From contig CM038705.1 in assembly GCA_021613375.1 (NCBI GenBank), forward strand, positions 10,864,711-10,928,710: a stretch of DNA of 64,000 nucleotides. Reading direction: 5' to 3'. The notes beneath the pieces were generated by a model. That model saw only the letters and a program-made list of their open reading frames with translations. It made no database searches and was not told the DNA's origin. The stretch comes from Megaleporinus macrocephalus (lineage: Eukaryota; Chordata; Actinopteri; Characiformes; Anostomidae). This document shows positions 22,801 to 33,536 of the stretch, piece by piece. The translations under genes were made by a program, and so were the position numbers. Numbering within the stretch: position 1 is the first letter of the stretch; each line of letters begins with the position of its first letter.

Positions 22801-23454
22801 GGCGAAAGCATATAAAGGGCAAAGACCTCAAAGATCTTTGATGCATCATATATGATGAAATAGTCTTCATCAGTGGTTGTGGGACTTTTTCCACCAACTA
22901 ACTGTTGATCAGTAATTAGAAAAAAGAAGGAGGTGCTTTGTGACTTACAGCCTTAATAATCCATGCCAGAACTAAACTCCGCAGGTTGCACATGATTAGT
23001 ACTTTCTAACAAGCCCTGGATCGCATTGCTGACCTACAAGAAACCTGAAATACACATCCTGGAATCTTGTAAATTTGTATCTGACTTTGGCGCACCCTAG
23101 GCCAGCCTGTTGGAACCCTAGCACATGACAGACATGCAGGGAGCCAGAGAAATTTGGAGCCTCCTAACCGGCCAATAATATGAGTAACTGACTTATAATA
23201 CTACAGGATTACAAGCCATTTATTGTATGTCTTCAGAAAACCAGAGACGATAACGTTCAATATCTGATCTTTGAATGTTAGAACAAAGCAAAACTTCACA
23301 AAACAGTAGCCACGCCCTTTTCAGCAAGCCTTGGAGCACATTGCTAGCCTTCACATTCACTTGGACCCCTTGACATTCATTACAGCACCCACTTTGGTAA
23401 AACCTGCTCTCTAGTTATCTTACTTGGAAGTCGGCATTTCATGAATGTGTTCTT
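22801..23454. other. Unassigned sequence
   Basis: No gene, tandem repeat or recognised transposon. Words such as CAAGCCCTGGATCGCATTGC (23010) and CAAGCCTTGGAGCACATTGC (23323) resemble each other, hinting at an old internal duplication. Confidence 0.35.
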
Positions 23455-23880
23455 ATCAGGAAGGCACCTGTAGGGAACATCAAGTTGACCTCAATGCGAG
23501 GGCACCTGTATGGCACCACAACTTCATAATGTTTTTGCACCTGTAGGAGTGCCGTATACAACACTGCCCCCTGTTTGCAATCCTGGAAAGGGCTCCCTTT
23601 GGGTCACGTAGGGATAGAACAGAGGCCACTTTTTCTCTGGAAGGGTTTCCTAGGAAGCATCAAGGGCACCTAATATGGCACTGCATCACACCTTCTCCAC
23701 TAGAAGGGCACTCATTAAGAAACATTATCAGGTTCTCTTGCTCTCAAGGGGACATCATCATAATTTATTGCATTAAGGGGCACCCTTGAGGGCACTTGGT
23801 AATTCCCCTCGCTTTCGCCACTTAAGAAGGCTCTTTTTGTGATACCTTTTCAACCATAGGGGCACCGGAGGCAGGATAAG
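23455..23880. repeat. Irregular GGCACC-rich repeat
   Basis: GGCACC, GGCACT or GCACCTGTAGG words occur about ten times (near 23462, 23499, 23513, 23535, 23665, 23677, 23705, 23777, 23792 and 23861) at uneven spacing. It looks like a degenerate array or a divergent repeat of unknown origin. Confidence 0.5.
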
Positions 23881-24045
23881 CGTGATCTGCCAGTGATCCC
23901 TAGTATTTCTGTGGGACTATGGAATTTGAATTGCCAAAACTTCTTATACATAACTTCTAAAGTTTGTTGCTTTATTGAGTAAGCTAGCGAAGGACTGCAA
24001 CTAAAAGCAAGGGCAGTGCATCACATGTCAACCAGACAAAGCAGA

Positions 24046-24310
24046 GGGGCAGTCGTGGGCGGAAGGTTAGGGATCTGGTCTTGTGACCAGAGGGTCGTCA
24101 GTTCAATCCCCTGGAGCAAAACAGTACACAACTGAAGTGCCCTTGAGCAAGGCACCTAACCCCCAACTGCTCCTTGGGTGTGGTGGATAGGGCTGTCCAA
24201 CTCTCTGGGCAAGTGTGGTCGCAGCCTCCTAGAGTGGGTGTTTGACTGCATGGATGGGTTAAATGTGGGGGTCAAAGTCCCCTGTGAGCAAACACAAGTG
24301 GCCAATAGTT
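24046..24310 (+). mobile_element. tRNA-derived SINE, copy 1
   Basis: The head contains GTTCAATCCC (24101-24110), a good polymerase III box B, after GGTTAGGGATCTGGTC. The body has CCTTGAGCAAGGCACCTAAC, GGATAGGGCTG and CTCTGGGCAAGTGTG, diagnostic words of a common fish SINE. The 113-codon open frame at 24178-24519 is a by-product. A second copy lies at 28467-29345. Confidence 0.85.
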
Positions 24311-24770
24311 CTAAATTCTGTTCTATTCAAAGCAAGTATAGCAACAAAGCTTCTATAGTGCAAGTGCTTCCCTACCAAAACAATGGTCTCCTTTTTGTTC
24401 CCTGTATCTGCTTTGGTGACCCCAAGACTCTAACCCTGACCATAGGAGCCTGTTCCCATAATGCATCATACTCAGATATGATGTTTCATATGAAGAGCTA
24501 TAAGGAGGATCCTAGCTAGCTGGCTTGGTATGTGCATGGTGTAGGCCAATCTGGCGTGGCGACAGCCTAGTTGACTAAATCTATGCCTATTTATTCACAA
24601 CCCGCTCCCTCGCAAGAAGTGCCCGTCAATACTTCCCACCATCTTTCAAATTCCAATTTAACCCTGGGCTATAGCTGTTTACATTCTGTGTTTATAGGCA
24701 GTCTAGCCTAGTCTGCTAGCCCCTGTTCAACATTCTCCCCCCATACTAGCTCACTCCTGTGTAGTTTTCA
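24311..24770. other. Non-repetitive spacer
   Basis: No recognised repeat or gene beyond the SINE boundary. Confidence 0.4.
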
Positions 24771-25090
24771 AACAGAGCCTGTGACAAGACTCCTGCCTCC
24801 TGTCAATAACCTCAGACAGGCCTGTCGGGGCAGGAACGAGAAGAAGCGAGGGGAGAGGAAAACACCCAGCAACAAATCAGGAAATGGGCCTCTAATTACA
24901 AATGACAAAGCTGTCGGCGAGAGACTCAAGGCCCTGATGGGGCCTCGCTGGCTCGCCTGCGCTGCCGATAACCGCCAATGAGTTCTCACGCCAAAGCTCA
25001 AATCCAAAAACTTTAATCATGAGTGACAAAACTGAGTCTCTGCCACCTCAGAGCGCTGCCTGTTCTTTTTCATGAGGCCGGTATGTGATT
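24771..25090. other. Possible conserved noncoding element
   Basis: A balanced block with CCTCTAATTACAAATGAC (homeobox-type TAATTA), GATAACCGCCAATGAG and CTTTAATCATGAGTGAC words. Overlapping open frames on both strands encode no recognisable domain. It is among the best regulatory candidates by texture. Confidence 0.33.
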
Positions 25091-25204
25091 GGTGGCATAG
25101 CACGCATGTAATTACTGGTATTTGTAAAGGCGCATACCTTTTAAATGTGTACTGCAATAGAGTTGCATTCATAGCTAGCAAAGTAGTTGCTGGAATATGT
25201 TAGG

Positions 25205-25365
25205 TGACCCATTAAACCAAAACCGGACCAGCATAAACCAGTAAAAAACAGTTTAGACCAGACTATGGTCTCAATTTTCTTCCTCAAGTTGCCCCAATCA
25301 AGTTCCTCAGCAACAGAACCCAGGTGGAATAGGAATAAACTGGCTTCTGTACTGCCCCTTTGAGA
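25205..25365. repeat. Dispersed repeat, copy 2 of 2
   Basis: Direct-orientation relative of 22650-22800, with GACCAGCATAAACCAGTAAA, CCTCAAGTTGCCCCAATCAA and AGCAACAGAACC. It shares at least 100 bases with the first copy by eye. Confidence 0.65.
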
Positions 25366-26764
25366 CACCCACTCGTCTCTGTTTCCTTTTTGACCTCAGG
25401 TCATGAACATACTCTTGTGTTTAGCTCTGCACGCAAACATGACCAGCTTTTTCCCGTTTTGAGGACAGCTGGTTTTGGTTGACTGTCAAAATCTCAAAAT
25501 CTGTCTCGGTTTCCTTAATTACTGGCAATGGCAGCCTGTGCAATTGTTCTGAGCTATAAATGCCTGAGAACCCTGTTAATAAACCAGAACATCCTTCTGT
25601 ACATCTGACTCCCGGGGTCTCTGCTCAGGGCTGGCAACCGTGCATGTGAGGAAACATCTGGGACACCACTAGGGCCAGATTAGAGTTTATCCAGGAGCCT
25701 AAGGAAAGAGGGATCAAGGAGCAACTCTTTAAGTTGTAAATACAAGTTCCATGCTTGTAGCTATGATGTATCACCACATGAACACAATAGATCCAGCAGG
25801 AAAACAAAGTTAAAGCTCTTGTCAACTCATTGTCCTGCTTTTCTTCTACTATCTGTAGAGCTTGTGATGTTTTTGCTACAATCTGGCAGAAACAAGAACG
25901 CTGGTCTTTTCTGCTGAGGGATTTGGGACCAAAGTGGGACCAAATTTGATGTAGGTGATCCCAGATCTGCCAAAGTATTGATCATTTAGCAATATGTATA
26001 CATCAGCTACCTGCGTTGACTGACCTCCTGCTGTTCTGAGTCCCAATTAAAATTCTAGTGACTTATTTCAACTTTTCTAAATATGTTAATGTTGTTTCTT
26101 ATGAATACTTATTGTTTCTTATGAATACTTATTAATATTCTTATGAATACTTATTAATAATACTTATTATTGTGTTTGTTATGTAGCTAGATGTTGCTTG
26201 CTGCTTATGTTAGATACTCCCTTAGCATAAAAGATTTCCCACAATCATGCTTTACAGTAAGACACACAAGAGATTTCTCCACCGTGTCCGCAAATATGAC
26301 ATAGCAGGAACTTGTATGACCTCGATTTCAGAAGCATGATCCAGCTGTTAGCTAGCTAGCTAGCTCTTGGTTACAGATATAACGTCGGTGCTAATCATTT
26401 GAACATCTAGCCTGGGTTCCCCAACATTAGCTGCACCTCTGAAAAGACCATCACTCAGCTTGTTCTTTGTTTTACACTTTTTGCTCAGTGATCAAGAAGA
26501 CTGGTGTAGTCTAATTTCCAGCTCTTGTTCTTTAAATGAAACTTGTAGGGCTAAGCCACTTTAGACTTCTGCTGCATGTTTACCTCTAGCATCTTTGGAT
26601 GAGTCACTCAAAACTAGCTGATATTTATTGTGATTAGCTGTCCAGGGCAAGCAACTATTGGAGTACAGGCCAGAAGTGTCCAAAGTGTCCAAATAACAGC
26701 TACTAATAGCCAATAATAATTGTACAGTCTAAGTAATAAACTACACTATTGCAGCTACAGCTGA
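25366..26764. other. Mostly unassigned sequence
   Basis: No gene or recognised transposon. Small features: a TTCTTATGAATACTTATT unit repeated about three times at 26096-26160, and a GCTA-type run at about 26348-26366. Confidence 0.4.
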
Positions 26765-27575
26765 GACACCAACATTACTCAGCGAAAGGGACTCTTAAGG
26801 CTTCAGCAGATCAAGAGATTTTGGACAATATCACACTACCAACATGACTACACACCGGTGCACAAAGGAAGGTCCATAAAGACATGCATGAGCGAGTGTG
26901 GATGAACTTGACTGGCCTGCACAGAGTCCTGACCTCAACCCGATAGATCAGCGTTTTGATTAATTAGAGCCGAGACTGCGAGCCAGGCCTTCTCGTCCAA
27001 CATCAATGCCTGACCTCACCAATGCTCTTCTGGAAGAACAATCAAACATTCCCATAAACACACTCCTAAACTGCGTGGAAAGCTGTTAGGAATTTTTATG
27101 TTTTATAGAATCAGGTAAAAGTGTATGCTTACAAATGGGTCTGCTGATTGCTGCAGGGCTCGCGGGAGCTTTGAGACCCCTGGCATTTAGGCCATTTATG
27201 GCAGACAACTCTAGGCTCGAGAACAAGAACCTGCCATGTTATGTTAAGAACTTCTATTCGAGAACCACTCCACCCAGGAGATAACAACTGGCCAGGTGTA
27301 CCCATGGGCCCGAAAGAGTAGGAAGGCGGGCCTGTAAAAGACAATGCAGCTGAGACATGATTGAGACCAGGGTTTTTAGAGCTCGGAGAAACGTTGGTAC
27401 CGCAGTCCCAAGAATATAAAGCTTAAACTCTGAACTGGTCTCCCTCTTCATTCTGATAGCAAAAACAAAGTTACGACAAAGCCTTCCCAGAAGAGTTGAA
27501 GCTGTTATAGCATCATATTAAACCCTATGGATTAAGCAGATGAGCAAATACTTTTGGCAATATAGTGTAGCTCTT
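26765..27575 (+). pseudogene. Tc1-like element remnant interrupted by a solo LTR
   Basis: On +, AGTCCTGACCTCAACCCG (26925-26942) encodes SPDLNP, the Tc1 transposase motif before the third catalytic acid. Here the next residues read Ile-Asp rather than the usual Ile-Glu. Sequence on both sides of 27084-27478 belongs to one C-terminal reading: GTGGAAAGC before it and CCTTCCCAGAAGAGTTGAAG after it are adjacent in the family. The right end, ATACTTTTGGCAATATAGTG, is the element terminus. The N-terminal half is missing. Confidence 0.8.
27084..27478. mobile_element. Solo LTR, 395 bp, inside the Tc1 remnant
   Basis: It begins TGTTAGG and ends ACGACA, giving TG...CA ends. AAGC is duplicated at 27080-27083 and 27479-27482. 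Removing the insert restores the expected Tc1 sequence AAAGCCTTCCC. A TATAAA word lies at 27415-27420. No internal retroelement sequence remains, as after LTR-LTR recombination. The retroelement family and strand are not assigned. Confidence 0.7.
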
Positions 27576-28466
27576 AAATAGCTCATGTATCTTGACTACA
27601 ATACTGCTACATGCTCTCCCGCAGCTAGTTTTTACTATTAAAACAGCGTTTGAAACATAGCATAGACTCCAAAAGCAACAACCGGCATTGAGCAAAGTTG
27701 GAGATGTCATTGGTCTCTCAGCTAGTGTACAAATTCTTCTCATCATAACGTTTACCAGTTGTGCATTACAAACCTCTGGATGTTCCGTATGATTTGGCAG
27801 TGTGACGACTTACCAGTTGGCGAGAACCATCCAAACATACCATATGTTCACAAGCTAGGTCAAAACTAGCGACCCTTGCTAGTAGGCCTCTCTTCTCCGC
27901 AATCTGTTAACCCATTTCCCCGCAGAATTAATGCGGACACTGATGATAAATGAACAGGGCTTTCATTACGATACCTGCAGCTGGGTAGGTAGGATATGTG
28001 CTAGAGGTGGCCTTCACTAGAGACCCTTATCACCATATCATCATTTAGGTCTACTGTATTCCATTCTATTCCTTTTTAAAGACCTTTCCTGAAATCTTGT
28101 GACCTTGTTTCAAGAACTTGTTCCAAAATTTGCATCCAATATGGTCCTTGTTCATTCCCACACACTAGCCAGGTCTTCTCCTGTAACATCAAGCCAACGA
28201 GCCTTGGGGATGGTGAAGGCTAGCATGCACACATGTGTCTTTTCAGGGTTGCCAGATTGTTTCTGGAGTGAAAGGGTTATTTTAACCATGGTATGAAATA
28301 ATCCAGCATTTAACCAGCATGACATCAATAATGAGCTTCTGGGTACATGACGCACTAATGTTCCAGCCTTGAAAATGTATGAATGAGTGTTAGATTACAG
28401 CAATGGCTGTAGCTACAATAAAATAGATACTTTATTTCATCTGTATGTGTTGTATCTGATGAACAG
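27576..28466. other. Unassigned sequence
   Basis: No gene or recognised transposon. Short frames on both strands at 28099-28355 have no domain. Confidence 0.4.
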
Positions 28467-29345
28467 CAGTCATGGGTTAGAGGTTAGGGGACCAGTCTTG
28501 TGATCAGAAGGTCGCCAGAGTTGAGCAAGTGTTCTTGAGCAAGGCACCTAATCCCCCAACGGCTACCTGGATGCCGTGGATAGGGCTGCCTACTGCTCTG
28601 GGCAAATGTGTTCACTGTCCCCTAGTGTGTATGTGTAAGGCTGTCTATCTGTTTTGCTCTTTGTCTTGTTTGTCTGTCTTGTTTTGTCTACGTGTCCCTG
28701 TCAGTGCCACATGGTTGTGTTAATGTTGTGTCTCGTGCACCTTGTCTTCGCCCTCCTGTCTCCGTCCCTCACCGGTTTCGTGTTTGAGTTCCCTCCCGTC
28801 ACCAGGTCCCCTTTAAATACTCTCCTCACTGTCGTACTAATGCCATCTACTACATTCACCAGTCCAGCCATGTTACGTCTACTCCTCCAGTCAAGTTTAA
28901 GGTCGGTCTACTTCCATCTACGTTTGCTTTTTAGATTTGCTTCTTCTCAGACAGGACGGTGATCCTGGACAAACACTTAGGAAGGGCTACTGCTCGGACA
29001 GGACTTCGTTACTGGAATTTTACGACTGTGGGGTTCCACTCTACTATCTGCTCAGACAGAAAACTAGGGCCTGGCTACGCCAGTCCAGTTTGAGGCTACC
29101 ATCTACGATTGACATCTACACGGCCAGCATCTCCCCCACGGTTAGCTGAACGCGGTTGGAACGCTGGTTCCCTGGTGCCCTGGTTTTTCCAGTCTTTGCC
29201 CAGCCCAGTACATTGAATTCCACTCTGTAGTTATTAAATAAACAAGCCTGCTAATGGATCTTACTTGATTCGTTTTAGTATGCGGGTATTTCACTGCATG
29301 TATGGGTTGAACACAGATGCTAAACTAGTTCTAAATGGTTTATAG
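28467..29345 (+). mobile_element. tRNA-derived SINE, copy 2, split by a solo LTR
   Basis: TTAGGGGACCAGTCTTGTG, CTTGAGCAAGGCACCTAATC and CTCTGGGCAAATGTG match the SINE at 24046. The box B region is deleted (GTCGCCAG joins directly to AGTTGAGC). The SINE is interrupted at 28634 and resumes at 29283 with TTTCACTGCATGTATGGG, which continues the family sequence. Confidence 0.8.
28634..29277 (+). mobile_element. Solo LTR, 644 bp, inside a SINE
   Basis: It is flanked by GTATG at 28629-28633 and at 29278-29282, a 5-base duplication. It starts TGTAAGG. Inside, TTTAAATA (28812-28819) could be a core promoter and AATAAA (29237-29242) a polyadenylation signal 35 bases before the end, the expected LTR order on +. 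Its right end is TTTTA rather than the canonical CA. The short frames inside have no homology I recognise. Confidence 0.62.
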
Positions 29346-29696
29346 CATGTTTGATGCTGAGCCTATTTAAATGTGACCTGCATTCTTATGTAATCCAATT
29401 TGTTCATTTAATGTAGGGATCGACCGATATATCCGATATTTGCCTTTTTTTTGACAGATATCAGTGTTTCCCAGTGCCGATTTAAAGTTAGGCATGTCCA
29501 TGGGCAGCCCCGTGTTATTGGTGCGGTGGAACGTGCTGCTGCCGCATGTGAAGGACCCCAGGCCAAAACCTTTGGAACTGTTCGACCAAACAAGTAAAAA
29601 TTAATAATTAATAGTGAACAATGACGTTTTTAATGAGGTGGTTACATCTTTCTAGTTTCGGTCGTAGACGTGAACCAGAGCGGATGTTTTACTCTT

Positions 29697-30395
29697 TAAC
29701 TCCGGGGCTAAAACTAACTGCTCTAGTGTAATAGACACATTAACTCCGGGGCTAAAGCTAATTGTTCTAGTGTAATACACACATTAACTCCGGGGCTAAA
29801 GCTAACCGCTCTAGTGTAATACACACATTAACTCCGGGGCTAAAGCTAACCGCTCTAGTGTAATACACACATTAACTCCGGGGCTAAAGCTAACCGCTCT
29901 AGTGTAATACACACATTAACTCCGGGGCTAAAGCTAACCGCTCTAGTGTAATACACACATTAACTCCGGGGCTAAAGCTAACCGCTCTAGTGTAATATAC
30001 ACATTAGCTCCGGGGCTAAAGCTAACCGCTCTAGTGTAATACACACATTAACTCCGGGGCTAAAGCTAGCTGCTCTAGTGTAATATGCACATTAGCTCCG
30101 GGGCTAAAGCTAACCGCTCTAGTGTAATATACACATTAACTCTGGGGCTAAAGCTAGCTGCTCTAGTGTAATACATACATTAACTCCGGGGCTAAAGCTA
30201 ACTGCTCTAGTGTAATATGTACATTAGCTCCGGGGCTAAAGCTAACCGCTCTAGTGTAATATACACATTAACTCCGGGGCTAAAGCTAGCTGCTCTAGTG
30301 TAATAGACACATTAACTCCGGGGCTAAAGCTAACTGCTCTAGTGTAATAGACACATTAACTCCGGGGCTAAGGCTAACTGCTCTAGTGTAATACA
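29697..30395. repeat. 44-bp minisatellite inside a hAT element, about 16 units
   Basis: TAACTCCGGGGCTAAAGCTA recurs every 44 bases, with AACCGCTCTAGTGTAATA completing the unit. Variants CCGCT/TGCT/AGCTGCT and ACACACAT/AGACACAT are distributed patchily. The repeated unit is not obviously the transposon terminus. Confidence 0.95.
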
Positions 30396-30790
30396 CGCAT
30401 TCATTGGTTATTGTTATACAGTGAGTCTCACTGGAGCAGCCAGAGCTTCCCATATATATTACTCAGCTTACAGTACTTGAGCCAAACGGAACTAAAGAAC
30501 GATTAAAAAGAACAGTCATATCAGCGTCTCTCTATCTATCTGCACTTGTTAGTTTTGGGTATGAAGAGATGTATGTTACACTCTTTCAGCAGTAATATGG
30601 TCATACTGTATTTTTTGGGGAGCAGATAAAAATATTTAGTTTTTTTCTTGTTAAGTCAGTGTTCAGTAAATGATGTTAAGTTCATAAATGTTGTGCATCT
30701 ACTTGTTATTACTAATGTGACATTTTAGCAGCAAAAAAACCCTTTTGGATATCGGTCCTAAAAATAGGCCAAAAAAAATCGGCAGGCTAC

Positions 30791-31167
30791 TAGGACTGTG
30801 TATTGGCAAGAACCTGGCGATACAATATGTATTGTGATACTGCGGTCACGATTCAATATATCACGATATATTTCGATACTGCAAGCAAAGTGATATATTG
30901 TGATTTTTCTAATCCTACTATTAAAACAAACCACTATATAAACAGGTTTGTCAATGCTTACAATAGCACTGCACCCTTGTGCTGCTTGTTAATGTTGGAG
31001 TGGAGCTGAAAATGGATTCATCTAGTGGTCAGAAGATTAAACACAACACAATAATTCACTGTGTGCCAGGAATCTGTGTATCGATACTGTGTTTTTGAGA
31101 ATCGATACAGTATCACTAAACATAACATCCCGATATTCGATATTTTCAATATTTTCTTACACCCCTA
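30791..31167 (+). mobile_element. Nested hAT MITE, 377 bp
   Basis: TAGGACTGTGTATTGGCAAG at the left and TTACACCCCTA at the right. The flanks CAGGCTAC (30783-30790) and CAGGCTAT (31168-31175) agree at 7 of 8 bases, as for a hAT insertion. It aligns closely with 16177-16545. It sits inside the larger hAT at 29414-31241, so it is the younger insertion. Confidence 0.87.
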
Positions 31168-31499
31168 CAGGCTATATCGGCTGACCCTGACCTCTAAACA
31201 TCGGCATCGGCTATAGAAAAACCCATATCGGTCGATCTCTACTTTAATATATTAATGCTGATGAAACAACTACTTGTCCACCAGGTAAAACACTTTCCCC
31301 CCTACAAAACCCACCCTATACAGCAGGATCTCTCCCAATCTGGCAACACTGCACATCTGTTTAACAGCTGCTAATACTACCTGCAAGTTCAACACGCTCG
31401 GAGGAGAACACTACCTCCCAGTTCTCTTACATTACTCTTACAGTCGACTCAGTAGAACCGTTCTTGTAAAGTTTGTATTTCCTTCACTCTCTGTAGTAA

Positions 31500-32340
31500 A
31501 AAATCATGTGTAAAGAAGCAACATTCCCAAAATCCCCCTCTTCCAGTCGCCCTCATGCGCGTGGAACGCCCAAGCTCACCCTGGCTACGGTCAGCTAGCA
31601 CTCGCAGCAGTCAGAGGGGGCCAATTCAAATGTAAGCCCGAGCGCAGCATTGACATGCTAATGTATTTAAATCTCCAGACCCTAAACCTCTAGGCTTGTG
31701 CTGCCGAAACCCACCGCCGACTCTCCACCAAATTGAGCCAAATCTCAGAGGTATTCTCATCAGCTCTTTCTGACCACCAACACGTTACAAATTACCAGCC
31801 AACGGGAGCACACACACACTCACATACACTCACACACACTCACACACACTCACACTCGGACGCACAAAGACGGGCATGCCGGTGCTAAACTCTCCAGCAT
31901 GACCGCAGTGATGTCACGTGAAGGTTCAGTTCAATCACAGCTGACCCACATTTTAATTACAATTGATTGTCAAGGCGGGTCACATGCCCCCCCTCCCAAC
32001 CCCCGACCCCCAACCCCCGTTGGCCTGCTAGCCTTTTTTTGTAGTTCTTTTTCTGGCCCTCTGTTTGCTCGCTTACCAGCTCTTCGTGCTCTCGCTCTCT
32101 CTCTCCGTCCCAGAAGTTCGATTCAAATTTAAATAGGCCTCATTGGCATGACGGCGGAGTCTGAATACTACCTTTCCTCCATTCAGCGAGAACAATACCC
32201 ACTTGCAACTTTCAACCGGAAATCTCTCTCGCGCTCCCGCTCTCGCTTTCTCTCGCTCTCATTCACATACACACTTATTTCCATGCTGTGTCAAAACACA
32301 GGGTCGAACCTCGGACAACTTTTCACCCCCCCTTAAATAG
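31500..32340. other. Possible conserved noncoding cluster
   Basis: Balanced sequence interrupted by a CA-rich run (31805-31855) and a C-rich stretch (31986-32020). Suggestive words are CAGCTGACCCAC, TTAATTACAATTGATTGTC (homeobox plus a TGATTG Pbx/Meis-type word) at about 31954-31972, and CAAATTTAAATAGGCCTCATTGG near 32125. No convincing frame. Regulatory role inferred. Confidence 0.33.
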
Positions 32341-32814
32341 TTTCATTTAAAAAGAAAGAAAGAAAGAAAGAAACAAATGAATAACGATTTAACAGTCAGA
32401 CGAAACATCAATAAAAACAACTAAAAGAAGAAATTTAACCGGACCCCCAGAACTACGGCCAAAGAGGGTCTTAAAGCAATATGTTGTTGCTGCCCAAAGG
32501 AAACCATGATAAAAGGCATGGGCCAACAGAAAATCCCAAATCTCTTTAAACTGAGTTTGAAAGTCGAGGTTTTTGTTCTCTCCTTTAAACTTTCTAAACT
32601 TTCATGTTCTAGCGTTCCGCATTAAATGCTTCAGACGTCGTGTTCCCGTCACCAGCGCTGAGGACAAGTCTGAATAAGTTCTGGTACGTCTCTCTAGAAC
32701 AGAGCATTTCACACCGGACTGCTCTCTCAGGACAATTTAATAATGTTTTTTGGGGGTTTTTATAAAATAAGAGTGCTTTTGTTGGTTCTGTAAGTGAGAA
32801 CTTTAATACACACA
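32341..32814. other. Spacer with (AAAG)n
   Basis: AAAG repeats at 32348-32372, then unique AT-rich sequence. No gene. Confidence 0.5.
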
Positions 32815-33145
32815 TGCAAACACACACACGTTTGTCTTACTATATTGGTGAGGTCATCCATAGATTTCTATTGATCTTTGTTTTACTATAACTAAATAAT
32901 TTTACACCTACACCTAAACCTAACCCTAACCTTAACCCCAGTACTTAAAAGACTAATTTCTGTTCTATTATATATATATATATATATTATTATTTTATTT
33001 TATTTTTTTTGGAGAAAATGACATGCTCAAGTAAAGTCCAGCAAAATGTCCTTACTTTACCTAAAACAATTTAGATTGTCCCTATTCTAGTGTGGTCCTC
33101 ACAAATATACCTATACAAGAACATACAAACACACACACACACATT
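32815..33145. mobile_element. Dispersed fish repeat flanked by CA runs
   Basis: GTTTGTCTTACTATATTGGTGAGGTC-like sequence at the left and GTGGTCCTCACAAATATACC at the right are imperfect inverted copies, with CACACAC outside each. The interior has CACCTAAACCTAACCC (about 32913) and a TA/ATT stretch at 32967-33008. I recognise this as a repeat common in fish genomes. No coding capacity. Confidence 0.6.
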
Positions 33146-33169
33146 CTATGCCCTTATAACATTTAGTGA

Positions 33170-33460
33170 TAAGGACTCAAAGAAAGTAGAGAGAGAAAGA
33201 CAAGAGATAGAGAGGGACAAGGAGAGAGAGAGAGAGAGCAAGAGATCGCAAGGGGGAGAGAAATAGAGAGACCGAGAAAGAGAAAGAGAAAGAGACAGAG
33301 AGACAGCGGGAAAAGAAGACAGAGAGGAAGTGGGAGATGGAGAGAGAGATAAAGAGACAAAGAGAGAGAGTGGGAGAGAGAGATGGACAGAGAGAGACAG
33401 AGAGAGAAAGTTAGAGAGAGAGAGAGAGTGGGAGAGAAAGAGAGAGAGAGTCTTCAGCTG
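33170..33460. repeat. Purine-rich (GA)n-type tract
   Basis: The + strand is nearly all A and G with many GAGAGAGA words. It faces the pyrimidine tract starting at 33537, across about 75 bases of unique sequence. Confidence 0.93.
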
Positions 33461-33536
33461 CCACAGTGTTTGCAGAGTTGTTGTCTAACCGTGGTTGTGA
33501 GCTGGAGACCCGATCGCCCAGCACCACTCAGCACAT

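Larger units (their letters stand above)
29414..31241. mobile_element. hAT element, 1.83 kb, with internal minisatellite and nested hAT
   Basis: The left end TAGGGATCGACCGATAT and the right end ATATCGGTCGATCTCTA are inverted repeats with 16 of 17 matches. The flanks ATTTAATG (29406-29413) and CTTTAATA (31242-31249) match at 6 of 8 bases, an aged 8-base duplication. The interior holds a 44-bp minisatellite and a nested 377-bp hAT. No transposase frame survives. Confidence 0.82.

Noticed and set aside
24101..24110. A tRNA gene (box B)
   Set aside because: The box B belongs to a SINE head. No cloverleaf can be completed, and SINE body words follow directly. The same holds for 58363-58372.
24178..24519. 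113-codon open frame
   Set aside because: Begins inside the SINE and runs into unique flank; no domain.
32905..32945. Interstitial telomere
   Set aside because: Only about three imperfect CCTAA-type units are present, and they are internal to a dispersed repeat.
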